Source: Thermohalobaculum sp963822985
GTDB taxonomy: Bacteria; Pseudomonadota; Alphaproteobacteria; Rhodobacterales; Rhodobacteraceae
DNA length: 64,000 nucleotides
Direction of reading: 5' to 3'
Assembly (NCBI GenBank): GCA_963822985.1
Contig: CAWGJU010000006.1
Location: 496,001 to 560,000 of the forward strand
Shown here in pieces: positions 1-9,251 of the stretch (its first letter is position 1; every line of letters begins with the position of its first letter). Below the pieces are notes generated by a model, which did no database searches, was not told the origin of the DNA, and saw nothing but the letters and a program-made list of their open reading frames with translations. Made by a program: the position numbers and the translations under genes.

Positions 1-1362
1 GGATTTCAGCACCGTCTTGGTCTGCTCGGCCGGCAGCGCATAGGGCGGCACCTTCTCGGCGTTGTAGACGACGCCGGTGACGAGCGGGCGGTCCGGGTCT
101 CCGTCGAGGAAACTGACGATGACCTCCTGGCCGATCCGCGGCAGCACCAGGGCGCCCCAGCCGGCGCCGGCCCAGATTTGCGCGACGCGGAGCCAGCACG
201 AGCTGTTCTCGTCCGACGCGCCCTCGCGGTCCCAGTGGAACTGCACCTTCACCCGGCCGTGCTTGTCGGTCCAGATCTCCTCGCCAGACGGCCCGGTGAC
301 CTTGGCGGTCTGCGGCCCGGCCATGCGCGGGCGCGGCGTGCGAACGGCTGGGCGCCACGGGTCGCCCTTGGGCTGCGCGTCGAACGTCGCCTCGTAGCCG
401 CGCCGCTCGGCCCGGTGCGCGACCGAGCGGACCAGATAGTCGCCGTTCAGCGCCGTCTCGGGATGGCCCGACAGCGTGAAGGTCGCGCCGGCGGCGAGCA
501 TCCGCCAGGGCGAGGTGCCCTCGACCGCCTCCGCCTCGGCTTCGAGCGCCTCGAGCCGGCGCTTGGCGACATCCTGCCCGGCGTCGCTGTCGTCATAGCG
601 GCCGGGGTAGAGATACTGCGCCGGCGACGCGTCGCCGATCGAGACCTCCAGCGTCTCGGACGGCGTCTCGAAATTGAAGTCGCGCGCGGCCACCTTGCCG
701 GCCACGACCGCGGCGCGCGAGACCAACGTCTGGACCCGACGCTCCTGCGTATGGCCGGCGTCCGGCGGCAGCCACAGGAACGGCACGTCGCCGCCCCCCA
801 GCGTGGCGCAGCCGCTGACGTCGTCGAAGATGACAAGCGTATGGGCGCTGTCGCTGTGCTCGAAATAGTAGCCGAGCCCCTCCTCCTCGAGCAGCCGCGA
901 GACGAAGGCGAGATCGGTCTCGTCGAACTGCACGCAATATGGCCGGGTCGCTGGCGTGCCCGTCAGCGAGAGGCGGTAGTCGGAGAAGCCGGCGGCGTCG
1001 AAGACCGCGGTGACGATGTCGGTTGTGCTCTTGTCCTGGAAGATGCGGTTGTCGGACGACAGCGCCAGCAGCGACAGCCACGGGCGCAGCGTCAGCCGGC
1101 AGGCCCGCCGCTCGCGGCGGACCGACCAGACCCGCGCGTGGATCTGCCGCACCGCGTCGTCGCCGCCGGTCAGGGTGACCGCGGCCGGGCCGCCCAGGAG
1201 CGAGGCGAGATCGGCGCCGTCGGTCGCGGCCTCGGCCTCGAGCGCGAACTCGAAGGGGCGCGAGACGTGCTCGGCGCCGCTCAGCCCCAGCAGGAACAAT
1301 GCGTCCGTCCCCAGCGCGGTCGAGAGGCTGAGCGAGCTGCCGGACTGCGAGGGCGCCGTCAT
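1..1362 (-). CDS. vgrG: VgrG/TssI spike protein of the T6SS (partial, C-terminus beyond window)
   Basis: Reading from the ATG at 1362 gives 454 codons that run off the left edge. The N-terminal half has the gp27-like hub pattern: a short strand-rich start, then a segment with RIFQDKSTTDIV and a YCVQFDETD..F..RLLEEEGLGYYFEH block typical of VgrG. The last visible part is the gp5-like OB fold (IGQEVIVSFLDGDPDRP...GVVYNAEK). VgrG trimers cap the Hcp tube and carry or recruit effectors. The start is 4 nt after the tssH stop (1367), so it is the last visible gene of the T6SS operon. Whether an effector domain follows the OB fold cannot be seen here. The opposite strand is also open over this stretch but has no family resemblance. 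Confidence 0.93.
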   Translation of the reverse strand, partial: MTAPSQSGSSLSLSTALGTDALFLLGLSGAEHVSRPFEFALEAEAATDGADLASLLGGPAAVTLTGGDDAVRQIHARVWSVRRERRACRLTLRPWLSLLALSSDNRIFQDKSTTDIVTAVFDAAGFSDYRLSLTGTPATRPYCVQFDETDLAFVSRLLEEEGLGYYFEHSDSAHTLVIFDDVSGCATLGGGDVPFLWLPPDAGHTQERRVQTLVSRAAVVAGKVAARDFNFETPSETLEVSIGDASPAQYLYPGRYDDSDAGQDVAKRRLEALEAEAEAVEGTSPWRMLAAGATFTLSGHPETALNGDYLVRSVAHRAERRGYEATFDAQPKGDPWRPAVRTPRPRMAGPQTAKVTGPSGEEIWTDKHGRVKVQFHWDREGASDENSSCWLRVAQIWAGAGWGALVLPRIGQEVIVSFLDGDPDRPLVTGVVYNAEKVPPYALPAEQTKTVLKS

Positions 1363-1366
1363 GTGG

Positions 1367-3907
1367 TCAGCGCGCCTCGACCGAGAAGCCGCCACCCGGC
1401 GAGAGCGCGATGTGGAGCGACTCGATCGCGTTTCCCTCGGTGATGCGCGACAGCATCAGCCCCGCGACCTGCGGCGTCAGCGTGTCCGAGATGATCGCCT
1501 CGACATTGCGCGCGCCGCTCTCGGTCTCGGTCGCGCGATCGACCAGCGCGTCCAGCACCGCCCGCTCCCAGGTCAGCGCGACCCGGTGGGTGGCGGCCAG
1601 GCGGTCGCGCAGCGCGTCGAGCTTCATCGCGGCGATCCGCGCGAGCTCGGGGCGGCCGAGCGGCAGGTAGGGCGCAACGGTCAGCCGGCCGAGGAAGGCG
1701 GCGGGGAAGTGACGCCTGAGCTCCGGCCTGATCGCGGCGGCCAGCGCGGCAGGCTCGGTCACGCCGCGGGCGGCCTCGGCCGCCACGATGTCGGCGCCGA
1801 CATTCGAGGTCAGGATCACCACCGTGTTGCGGAAGTCGACCGACACACCCTCGCTGTCCTCCATCATGCCCTTGTCAAACACCTGGTAGAACAGCTCGAT
1901 CACATCGCGATGGGCCTTTTCGATCTCGTCGAGCAGGACGACGGAATAGGGCCGCCGCCGCACCGCCTCGGTCAGCACCCCGCCATGGCCGTAGCCGACA
2001 TAGCCGGGCGGCGCGCCTTTGAGGCCGGACACCGAGTGCGCCTCCTGGTATTCGGACATGTTGATCGTGACGAGCGCGCGGCGGCCACCGAACAGCGTCT
2101 CGGCCAGCGTCACCGCCGTCTCGGTCTTGCCGACGCCGCTCGGGCCCGCGAGCAGGAACACGCCGGTCGGCTTGCCCGGCTCGCCGAGCTGGGCGAACCA
2201 GGTCTGGATGCGCCGGCAGATCGTGGCGAGCGCGCCGTCCTGCGCCACCACCCGCTCGCGCAGCCGCTCGTAGAGACCCTGCGCGTCCTCGACGCCGGCG
2301 CGCAGCATGTCGCCCGTCGGGATGCCGGTCCAGGCGCTGACGATATGGGCCACGGCGCGCGCGTCCACGAAGGGATGGACCAGCCCGCCCGCCTCCTGCA
2401 GCGTCTCGAGCTTCAGCTGCAGGTAGCGGAGCTCGGACGGGTCGGCCGCCTCGGCGTCGAGCGCGAGCAGCCTTTCGACGGTCTCGCGCTCGTGCCGCCA
2501 GCGCGCCTCGAGCGCGCCGGCGCGGTCGACCAGCGCCTCGCGCTCGACCTCGAGCTCGGACGCGCGCTCGGCCTCGCCCACCCCGCCGAGCGGCGCGTCG
2601 CGCGCGAGCCGCGCGAGTTCGGCGTCGATCGTGGCCAGCCGGGCGCGCGCATCCGACAGCTCGGCGGGCGCCTCGGACTGGCTGACCGCGACCTTGGCGC
2701 AGGCGGTGTCGAGCACGCCGATCGCCTTGTCCGGCAGCTGCCGGCCGCTGATGTAGCGGTGCGAGAGGCGGACCGCCTCGCGCAAGCCAGCCTCGAGCAC
2801 CCGCACGCCGTGATGCCGCTCGAGCCTTTCCGCCGTGCCGCGCAGCATCGCGACGGCCAATTCGGGCTCGGGCTCGGCGACCCTGACGACCTCGAAGCGG
2901 CGGGCGAGGGCGGGATCCTTTTCGATGTGGCGCTTGTACTCGGCCCAGGTCGTCGCCGCGATGCAGCGCAGCGCGCCGCGCGCCAGCGCGGGCTTGAGCA
3001 GGTTCGCCGCGTCGCCCTGGCCGGGCGCCGCGCCCGAGCCGATGAGGACATGCGCCTCGTCTATGAACAGCACGACCGGCGCGGGCGACGCCGCAACCCC
3101 GTCGATCACGGCGCGGAGGCGGCGCTCGAACTCGCCGCGCACGCCTGCGCCCGATTGCAGGAGGCCCAGATCGAGCGCGAGCAGCCGCACGCCGGACAGC
3201 TCGCGCGGGACCTGCGCGGCGACGATCAGCTGCGCCAGCCCCTCGACCACCGCGGTCTTGCCGACACCGGCGTCGCCGGTCAGGATCGGGTTGTTCTGCC
3301 GCCTGCGCAACAGGATGTCGACGAGCTGGCGGATCTCGGCATCGCGGCCGACGACGGGGTCGAGCCGGCCCGCGCGTGCCTCCTCGGTGAGGTCGAGCGC
3401 GTAACGGGCGAGCTCGTCATCCTCCGGCGCCGCCGCCCCCTGGGGCGTGTCGCCCGAAAATCGGGCGACCTCCTCGTCCAGTCGGTCGCGGCCGATCAGC
3501 GCCAGCACCGGCGCAGCGGCGAGGATCAGCCGGCGCGGCGTCTCGGCGCGCAGCATGGCGCGGACGAGCGCCGCCTCGCTGACCCGATCGGCGCGGTCCA
3601 GCGCCGCGTGGCCCCAGGCCTCCTTCAGCGTCTCGACCAGATGGACCGAGAGCGCGGGGGTCCGCGCGGGACCGGTCTCGAATCCGTCGATCGCACGCTG
3701 GAGCTCGGCACGCACCCGCGCGGGCTCGACGTCGAGCGCGCGCAGGAGCCGCGACGGCGGCCCCTCGTCGGCCGCAAGCAGTTCCACCAGCAGATGCTCG
3801 AGCTCGACCGTGACCTGCCCCCGGGCATGGCAGAGCGCGGCGGCGCGCTCGAGCGCGGCGCGCCCGCCGCGGTCGAGCCTGTCCACCAAAGCCTTGACGT
3901 CGGTCAC
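1367..3907 (-). CDS. tssH: ClpV/TssH AAA+ ATPase (sheath disassembly)
   Basis: The 846-residue product is a class-I Clp/Hsp100 ATPase of the ClpV branch, which extracts and recycles contracted TssB/C sheath. The order is an N-terminal Clp-N-like region (1-150), AAA1 with Walker A GDAGVGKT (211-218) and Walker B VVLFIDEAH (~278-286), a middle coiled region (~420-490), AAA2 with Walker A GPSGVGKT (588-595) and the PPGYVGYG pore loop, and a C-terminal ClpB-D2 domain. The chosen start is GTG at 3907, which overlaps the tssG stop as GTGA. Upstream in-frame extension reads through tssG and is not protein-like. The gene is intact, with a usual length for ClpV. Confidence 0.95.
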   Translation of the reverse strand: MTDVKALVDRLDRGGRAALERAAALCHARGQVTVELEHLLVELLAADEGPPSRLLRALDVEPARVRAELQRAIDGFETGPARTPALSVHLVETLKEAWGHAALDRADRVSEAALVRAMLRAETPRRLILAAAPVLALIGRDRLDEEVARFSGDTPQGAAAPEDDELARYALDLTEEARAGRLDPVVGRDAEIRQLVDILLRRRQNNPILTGDAGVGKTAVVEGLAQLIVAAQVPRELSGVRLLALDLGLLQSGAGVRGEFERRLRAVIDGVAASPAPVVLFIDEAHVLIGSGAAPGQGDAANLLKPALARGALRCIAATTWAEYKRHIEKDPALARRFEVVRVAEPEPELAVAMLRGTAERLERHHGVRVLEAGLREAVRLSHRYISGRQLPDKAIGVLDTACAKVAVSQSEAPAELSDARARLATIDAELARLARDAPLGGVGEAERASELEVEREALVDRAGALEARWRHERETVERLLALDAEAADPSELRYLQLKLETLQEAGGLVHPFVDARAVAHIVSAWTGIPTGDMLRAGVEDAQGLYERLRERVVAQDGALATICRRIQTWFAQLGEPGKPTGVFLLAGPSGVGKTETAVTLAETLFGGRRALVTINMSEYQEAHSVSGLKGAPPGYVGYGHGGVLTEAVRRRPYSVVLLDEIEKAHRDVIELFYQVFDKGMMEDSEGVSVDFRNTVVILTSNVGADIVAAEAARGVTEPAALAAAIRPELRRHFPAAFLGRLTVAPYLPLGRPELARIAAMKLDALRDRLAATHRVALTWERAVLDALVDRATETESGARNVEAIISDTLTPQVAGLMLSRITEGNAIESLHIALSPGGGFSVEAR

Positions 3908-4914
3908 ACGCTGCCTCCGCCGTCGCGATCGAGCCTGATCTCGGCGACCCCGTCCGCCCTCGTCCCGTCCGGCGCCCCGGGGCGGCCGCCGAGCCAGGTG
4001 CTCCAGCCAAGCCGCGCCCTCAGGCCGAGCCGCGCCGCCGGCGCCTCCGCGGCGGCGACGATCAGCCGGCAGGTGGCGTCGAGCTCGGGCGGCAGCCCTG
4101 CGGCGACCAGCGCGCGGAGCCGCGGGTGCGCCGTGCCGCCGGGCAGGAGGGCCGAGAACAGCTCGGCGCTGACCGGGCCGATCTCGATCCCCACCTCCTG
4201 CAGCCAGACCCGCCCGCCGATCGCGGCGCCGGAGCCGAGACGGGTGCCTCCGGCCGCGCCGGCCGCGCCCGGCCGAGCGCCGAGCCGAGCGCGCGTGGGC
4301 TCGGACAGTGCGGTCCAGCCGCCGCGCAGGCCAGTCACCGCGACGGGCACGCCGAAGTGCGCCGCGAGCAGCCGCTCGCAGGCGTGCAGGCTCTGCGGCC
4401 TCTGGTCGAGCAGACCGGCGGCGCCGGCCAGCGAGCGGTCGATCGCGCTCCGCCCCGGCCGGTCGTAGGCCCGGCCGGCGAGCGCCAGCAGGACGTCGGC
4501 CTGCGGGTTCTGCTCGGGGAGCGCGCGGGCCGCCGCCGGGCGCTCGAGCCGCAGCGCGTCGACCAGGAGCCGCGCGAGCCGGTCGCCGAAGATTTCGACG
4601 AAGGCGCGCGGCGCGGCGCCCTCGCCGCCCTGCCGCTCGCACTCGCCGAGCGCTTCGGCGAGCGGCTCGGGCAGCGGCCCGTTCGGGCCGAAGAGCGAGA
4701 TCGCCGCAGTCTCGATTACCGCCTCGCCGGGCGCCTCGGAGCGCACCGCGGCAACGTCGCCGGAGGGGAATACCGGGCGAAGCGGCGCGCGGAAGCGCAC
4801 GCGCCGGCCGTCGGCCTCGAGCAGCGCGACCGCGGCCAGCAGCTCGAAGCGCTGCGGCCCGCGGCTGAGCTGCTCGATCAGGCCACGCGGCGATCGCCAG
4901 CCATCGCCGGCCAT
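3904..4914 (-). CDS. tssG: TssG baseplate protein
   Basis: The 336-residue protein matches TssG (VasB/ImpH). It has an early FELLAAVALLE segment, the FLGPNGPLP-like motif as LFGPNGPLPEPLAEAL, and a C-terminal half rich in short beta segments ending in LGWSTWLGG. TssG forms the TssK-F-G-E baseplate wedge on which the tube and sheath polymerise. The ATG at 4914 lies inside the end of tssF (37-nt overlap) and the stop overlaps the GTG of tssH, so translation is coupled on both sides. There is an unusual Ala/Gly-rich stretch near residues 225-240. Confidence 0.9.
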   Translation of the reverse strand: MAGDGWRSPRGLIEQLSRGPQRFELLAAVALLEADGRRVRFRAPLRPVFPSGDVAAVRSEAPGEAVIETAAISLFGPNGPLPEPLAEALGECERQGGEGAAPRAFVEIFGDRLARLLVDALRLERPAAARALPEQNPQADVLLALAGRAYDRPGRSAIDRSLAGAAGLLDQRPQSLHACERLLAAHFGVPVAVTGLRGGWTALSEPTRARLGARPGAAGAAGGTRLGSGAAIGGRVWLQEVGIEIGPVSAELFSALLPGGTAHPRLRALVAAGLPPELDATCRLIVAAAEAPAARLGLRARLGWSTWLGGRPGAPDGTRADGVAEIRLDRDGGGSV

Positions 4915-6737
4915 CTTGCACACTCCTCGTCCCGGCGGACCCCGCGCAGCGCGAGCTCGGTGAAGCCCGTCGCGCCGGCATAGAGCCCGAAGAAATGCGA
5001 CAGCACGGTCGCGAACAGATAGCCAGTGCCGCCGACGAAGCGTTGTTCGTCGAGCGTCAGCGTCACCTCGATGCCGCGGCAGAAGCCGCGCCAGGCGTCG
5101 TCGCCGACCCGTCGCGCCACGCGCCGCGTCGCGAGCCCCGCGATGCCGCCGACCTGCCGGTCGGCCGCGAGGCCGCCGCCATAGAGTCCGAGATGGGTGC
5201 GCAGCGCCGCCGCTGCCTCCGGCCCCTCGACAAAGGAGAGCCGGTTGGCCGCGAGATGCGCGACCAGCCGCCAGAGATCGACCCCAGAGGCGGGCGGTGC
5301 GGCCTGCCCCGTCGGACCGGCGGCGACCTTCACCGAGGCGACGGGCGCATCGACCTCGAGCCCGAGCCGCGCCCCGGACGGCAGGTGCTCGGCGACGCCG
5401 CGATTGGTGCAGAGCAGATGCGCGAAGGCGACCTCGGCGGGCGGCCTCGCGACATCGAAGGCGCGGTCGCGGAACGAGATCAGCATGTCCGTGCCGCCCA
5501 TGTCCGGGCGCCGGCAAGGCGCGCGGCGGACGGTCCAGTAGACGCCCGGATCGGCCATCGCGTCGGAGTGGCCGAAGCCGAAGAAGGGCGCGGCGTGGGT
5601 GGCGCCGCGTTCCTCGCGCCGGGTCAGGGTGACGGCGCGAACGCTGTGCACCTCGGTGCTGCGCTCGAGCCGGGCATCGGGCTGGATCAGGTACTCGGTG
5701 GCGGTGCGGTCGACGCGGATCGGCTCGCTGACCCGGGTGAACAGGTTCACGGCGGGCACGTTGCCCAGCCGGATCGCCGGGCCATCGGTTCCCGCGGGCG
5801 GCGGCGCGGGCCGGTCGAGCAGGAAGACGAGGTCGAGCCAGCTGCTCTCGGCGAGCGGCGCCGGTCCGAGCCCGCCGAGATCGACGAACAGGAACTTCTC
5901 GGGAAAGGCGAAATACTCCTGCAGCAGGCGGTGGCCCCGGTGCTCGACGCCGCGGTCGGGCAGCAGCGCCTCCTCCGGCGCGAAGCCCACGGGCGAGAGC
6001 GTCGCGGCGGAGAGCCTCCGCCAGGCATCCGGCGCGCGCTCGACCAGCGCCGCCGGCGCGCCGTCCCGCACTGACGGATCGACTGCCCAGATTTCGCGCG
6101 TCTGCGCGAGCAGCGCCTCGTAGAGCGCACTCGCCGTCGCCGGCGTCCCGGCCAGTCGGAAGCGCAGCCTGGCAGGCGCCATCGCGCCGAAGCGCTCGCC
6201 GCCGAGCGCACGGAGGCGGAGGCGGATCAAGCCACCGGGCGCGCCCCGGCCGTCGAGGAACGGCAGCAGCGCCGGCTCCGGCCGGTCCGCGGCGAACACT
6301 TCGATCGGCCAGAGCTCGAGGTCCGAGACGGTGCGGAACTGGCAGGACGCGCCGAGATCGGTGGCCGCCGTCAGCCGCGTCCCGCGCGGCAGGACGTGGC
6401 CGTGCGCAGCCCTCGCCCGCGCCGGGTCGACGCGGAGTTCGGCGATCATCGCCGACGGCACCGGCGCGGTCAGCGACGGGTAGAGCTGGTCGAGCAGCGC
6501 CGTCGCGAGCGTTGGAAGCTGGCGGTCGAGCCTGAGCTGCACCCGGCCGGCGAGGAAGGCGAACGCTTCGAGCAGCCGCTCGACCTGCGGATCGGCCGAG
6601 GCTTCGCCCGAGAGGTCGAGCGCCGCGGCGACGCTGGGAAAGCATTGCGCAAAGGCGGCGGCCTCGTGCCGAAGCGCCGCCAGCTCGCGCTGGAAGTAGA
6701 CGAGCTGCTCGGCTCGCAGTTCAGCGTTCACCGCCAC
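4878..6737 (-). CDS. tssF: TssF baseplate protein
   Basis: The 619-residue product is TssF (VasA/ImpG), the largest baseplate wedge protein. The N-terminus has the family signature YFQRELAALRHEAAAFA followed by DPQVERLLEAFAFLAGRVQLRLD, then the ALLDQLYPSLTAPVPS block. The start is ambiguous between two in-frame GTG codons, 6737 and 6731. A GGAGG at 6747-6743 lies 5 nt before the first, so 6737 was chosen. It overlaps the tssE stop at 6721. The C-terminal end has the usual region before the GFTEL motif. The length matches the family and no lesion is visible. Confidence 0.93.
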   Translation of the reverse strand: MAVNAELRAEQLVYFQRELAALRHEAAAFAQCFPSVAAALDLSGEASADPQVERLLEAFAFLAGRVQLRLDRQLPTLATALLDQLYPSLTAPVPSAMIAELRVDPARARAAHGHVLPRGTRLTAATDLGASCQFRTVSDLELWPIEVFAADRPEPALLPFLDGRGAPGGLIRLRLRALGGERFGAMAPARLRFRLAGTPATASALYEALLAQTREIWAVDPSVRDGAPAALVERAPDAWRRLSAATLSPVGFAPEEALLPDRGVEHRGHRLLQEYFAFPEKFLFVDLGGLGPAPLAESSWLDLVFLLDRPAPPPAGTDGPAIRLGNVPAVNLFTRVSEPIRVDRTATEYLIQPDARLERSTEVHSVRAVTLTRREERGATHAAPFFGFGHSDAMADPGVYWTVRRAPCRRPDMGGTDMLISFRDRAFDVARPPAEVAFAHLLCTNRGVAEHLPSGARLGLEVDAPVASVKVAAGPTGQAAPPASGVDLWRLVAHLAANRLSFVEGPEAAAALRTHLGLYGGGLAADRQVGGIAGLATRRVARRVGDDAWRGFCRGIEVTLTLDEQRFVGGTGYLFATVLSHFFGLYAGATGFTELALRGVRRDEECARWPAMAGDRRVA

Positions 6738-7182
6738 CGCCACCTCCGAGCGGCGCGACGAATTCGAAGGGCTCGAGCACCCGCCCCAGAGACACCGCCC
6801 CGGCGATACGTACGCGGAGCAGCCCCGGATCCTCCAGGTCGGGCAGAACGGCAACCATCGGCTGGTCCAGCCGCGGCTCGAAGGCGAGCACCGCTTCGCG
6901 GAGCTCGTCTGCGATCCAGTTGCGGTCGGCCTCGCGCGCCGCCGACCGGCCCTCGACCGCCGGCGCACCGTAGTCAAGGACCGTCCGCGCCGCGGCGGGC
7001 CGCCCGGCGGTGGCCGCCGGCGCCCGGACCGACATGAGCGCCCCAAGCGAGGCGGCCACCGAGGCACGCAGGCCGGCCGCGTCCAGAACCCGCGAAGCGC
7101 CGCGGCCGCCTTGCAGCAGCCGCTCCATCAGCGGCGCCGCGACGCCCTCGATGCGCCGCGGGCCGAGACTGGGGCTAGGCAA
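6721..7182 (-). CDS. tssE: TssE, gp25-like baseplate protein
   Basis: The 153-residue protein has the gp25/TssE layout: an N-terminal LMERLL helix, a DYGAP segment (VLDYGAPAVEG), and the conserved C-terminal wedge core AVLAFEPRLDQPMV followed by beta strands. TssE contacts sheath and baseplate and is needed for sheath nucleation. It starts inside the last codons of hcp (start 7182, hcp stop 7175) and ends in a Gly-rich tail that overlaps the tssF start. The Ala/Arg-rich insert between the two conserved blocks is longer than usual. The assignment rests on motif order and on position between hcp and tssF. Confidence 0.88.
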   Translation of the reverse strand: MPSPSLGPRRIEGVAAPLMERLLQGGRGASRVLDAAGLRASVAASLGALMSVRAPAATAGRPAAARTVLDYGAPAVEGRSAAREADRNWIADELREAVLAFEPRLDQPMVAVLPDLEDPGLLRVRIAGAVSLGRVLEPFEFVAPLGGGGGGER

Positions 7183-7675
7183 CTTCCTGCAGCATCAGGT
7201 CGTGGCTGACGGGCTGCGCGCCGTCGGCGGTGTTGTCGTCCTTCTTCTGCGGCTTGTAGGTGTACTTCACCTTGCCATAGCTGAGCGAGACGTTTTCGGT
7301 CGGGATATCGCCGGAGCCGCCGCCGATGCTGACATTGGAGACGACAACCTGCTCCATGTCGATCTGCAGATAGAGCACCGGCTGGTTGTCGCCGTCGGCA
7401 CGGTACGCATAGAACGTACACTTGCCTATCATGTTGCCCTGCCAGCAGATTTTCAGCAGGTCATCGGTCGATGCGTCGGTGTACTTGGTGAAGCTGAAGT
7501 CGGCGTGGTTCGCCTGCTCGACCGTGCCCCCGCCGGCCGAGCTGCGCGTCGGCGAGGTCGGCTGATTGAAGCTGTGGCTCCAGGACAGGACCTGGATCTG
7601 GTCGGTATGCTTGGAGTCGGTAACCTCGCCCTTCACCGTGGGCTCGGTCACCTCGAGGAACATGTTCGCGGCCAT
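7175..7675 (-). CDS. hcp: Hcp (TssD) inner tube protein
   Basis: The 166-residue protein opens as MAANMFLEV and has the Hcp pattern of beta strands with KHTDQIQVLSWSHSFNQP and, later, NVSLSYGKVKYTYKPQ. This is the classic Hcp1-family signature. Hexamers stack to form the tube propelled by the TssB/C sheath. Spacing to tssC upstream is 29 nt, and the 3' end overlaps tssE. Having hcp inside the structural operon between tssC and tssE suggests it is the core tube subunit and not a cargo-fused orphan. No extension domain is present. Confidence 0.95.
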   Translation of the reverse strand: MAANMFLEVTEPTVKGEVTDSKHTDQIQVLSWSHSFNQPTSPTRSSAGGGTVEQANHADFSFTKYTDASTDDLLKICWQGNMIGKCTFYAYRADGDNQPVLYLQIDMEQVVVSNVSIGGGSGDIPTENVSLSYGKVKYTYKPQKKDDNTADGAQPVSHDLMLQEVA

Positions 7676-7704
7676 CGCTTGGCTCCCTTGCTATCGTTGC
7701 CGCG

Positions 7705-9192
7705 TCACGCCGCCGCCGCCGGCAGTTCGGCGACGAGGCGGATTGAGGTGGACAGGTCCTCGAGCTGGAAATGCGGCCTGAGGAACATCACCGCCTGGTA
7801 GGAACCGGGCCGCCCGGGCACCGGCTTGACGTCGACCCGCGCCTCGCGCAGCGGATACTGCGCCTTGATCGACTGCCCGGCATCGTCCTTGCCGAGGACG
7901 TAGTCGGACACCCAGGTGGTCAGGTAGTCGCGGACATTGTCCTCGGTCATGAACGAACCGATCTTGTCGCGCATGATGACCTTGACGTAATGGGCGAAGC
8001 GCGAGGCGTTCAGCATGTAGGGCAGCATCGCCGACAGCCGGGCGTTGGCATTGGCGGCAGCGGTGTTGTAGGTCTTCGGCTTGTTGGTGGTCTGGCCGCC
8101 GAAGAACGCCGCGTAGTCGGTGTTCTTGCAGTGCATCAGGGTGATGAAGCCGAGGTCGTTCAGCTCCTTCTCTCGGCGGTCGGTGATCGCCACCTCGGTC
8201 GGGCACTTGAACGCGATGTCGCCGTCCGCGGTGTGGAAGGTGTGGACCGGCAGGCCCTCGACCTTGCCGCCGCCCTCGACGCCGCGGATCGCCGCCGTCC
8301 AGCCATAGAGCGAGAACGCATGGGCGACGCGCTCGGCGAGCACGTAGGCCGGGTTGCCCCAGAGGTATTGCGTGTGGCGGGTGCCGGTGACGTCCTCGCG
8401 AAACGTCATGCCTTCGACCGGCACGGTGTCGGGGCCGTAGGGCAGCCGCATGAGCACGCGCGGCAGCACGAGGGCCACGTAACGGCTGTCCTCGCTCTCG
8501 CGGAACGAGCGCCAAGAGATCAGCTCGGCGCTCTCGAAGATCTTCGAGAGGTCGCGCGGGATCGGCAGCTCGGTATGGCTGTCCATATCGAACAGGCGCG
8601 GGCTCGCGGCCGCGATGAACGGCGCGTGCGCCGCCGCCGCGACGCCCGACACCAGCTTCAGCAACGCGATGTCCTGCGGGTGGCGCCCGAACTCGTAGCC
8701 ACCGACCAGCATCGAGTACGGATGGCCGCCGAAGGTGCCGTACTCGGCCTCGTAGACGTTCTTGAACAGCGCGCTCTGGTCGAATTCAACCGCCTTCTCG
8801 AGGTCCTTGAGCAGGTCCGGCTTCGAGACGTTGAGGATGCGCAGCTTCAGCGTCTTGCCGGTCTCGGCATTCATGACCAGATGGCGCACGCCGCGCCAGG
8901 TCGCCTCGATCTCCTGGAACGCGGGGTCGTGCATGATCTCGTTCAGCTGGTCCGAGATCAGCTTGTCGATTTCGGCAATGCGGTCGTTGATCATCGCGAC
9001 GACGTCGTTGCCGACGCGCGACTCGTCCGCCAGCACGTCGTCGACGAAGCCCGCCACGAGGTCGCGAGCATAGCCCCGCTGGCTCTCGTCACGAGCAATT
9101 TTTCCGTCGAAGATGATCTGGTCGAGCAGGCTGCGCTCGTCAACGGCGACGTCGCCGGCCTCCGCGCCCGCAGCTTCGGTCTTTTTGGCCAT
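7705..9192 (-). CDS. tssC: TssC large sheath subunit
   Basis: The 495-residue protein is TssC (VipB/ImpC). Signatures include EIEATWRGVRHLV, KNVYEAEYGTFGGHPYS, the LVGGYEF and SRLF-like blocks, a LPRVLMRLPYG segment, and the C-terminal HFQLEDLSTSIRLVAELP found in TssC. With TssB it forms the contractile sheath. The start ATG at 9192 is 59 nt after the tssB stop. The gene is intact, and tssB-tssC adjacency is the conserved arrangement. Confidence 0.97.
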   Translation of the reverse strand: MAKKTEAAGAEAGDVAVDERSLLDQIIFDGKIARDESQRGYARDLVAGFVDDVLADESRVGNDVVAMINDRIAEIDKLISDQLNEIMHDPAFQEIEATWRGVRHLVMNAETGKTLKLRILNVSKPDLLKDLEKAVEFDQSALFKNVYEAEYGTFGGHPYSMLVGGYEFGRHPQDIALLKLVSGVAAAAHAPFIAAASPRLFDMDSHTELPIPRDLSKIFESAELISWRSFRESEDSRYVALVLPRVLMRLPYGPDTVPVEGMTFREDVTGTRHTQYLWGNPAYVLAERVAHAFSLYGWTAAIRGVEGGGKVEGLPVHTFHTADGDIAFKCPTEVAITDRREKELNDLGFITLMHCKNTDYAAFFGGQTTNKPKTYNTAAANANARLSAMLPYMLNASRFAHYVKVIMRDKIGSFMTEDNVRDYLTTWVSDYVLGKDDAGQSIKAQYPLREARVDVKPVPGRPGSYQAVMFLRPHFQLEDLSTSIRLVAELPAAAA

Positions 9193-9251
9193 TGGCCGTC
9201 TCCCTCTAATCTATACTCAGAGCCCGTCGCGCGTCCGGCGGAAACGGCGCG

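Noticed and set aside
1010..4468. Very long open frame (over 1100 codons) on the plus strand across the tssH/tssG region
   Set aside because: It is antisense to tssH and tssG, has no recognisable domain and an Arg/Ala/Gly composition typical of a frame opened by high third-position GC.
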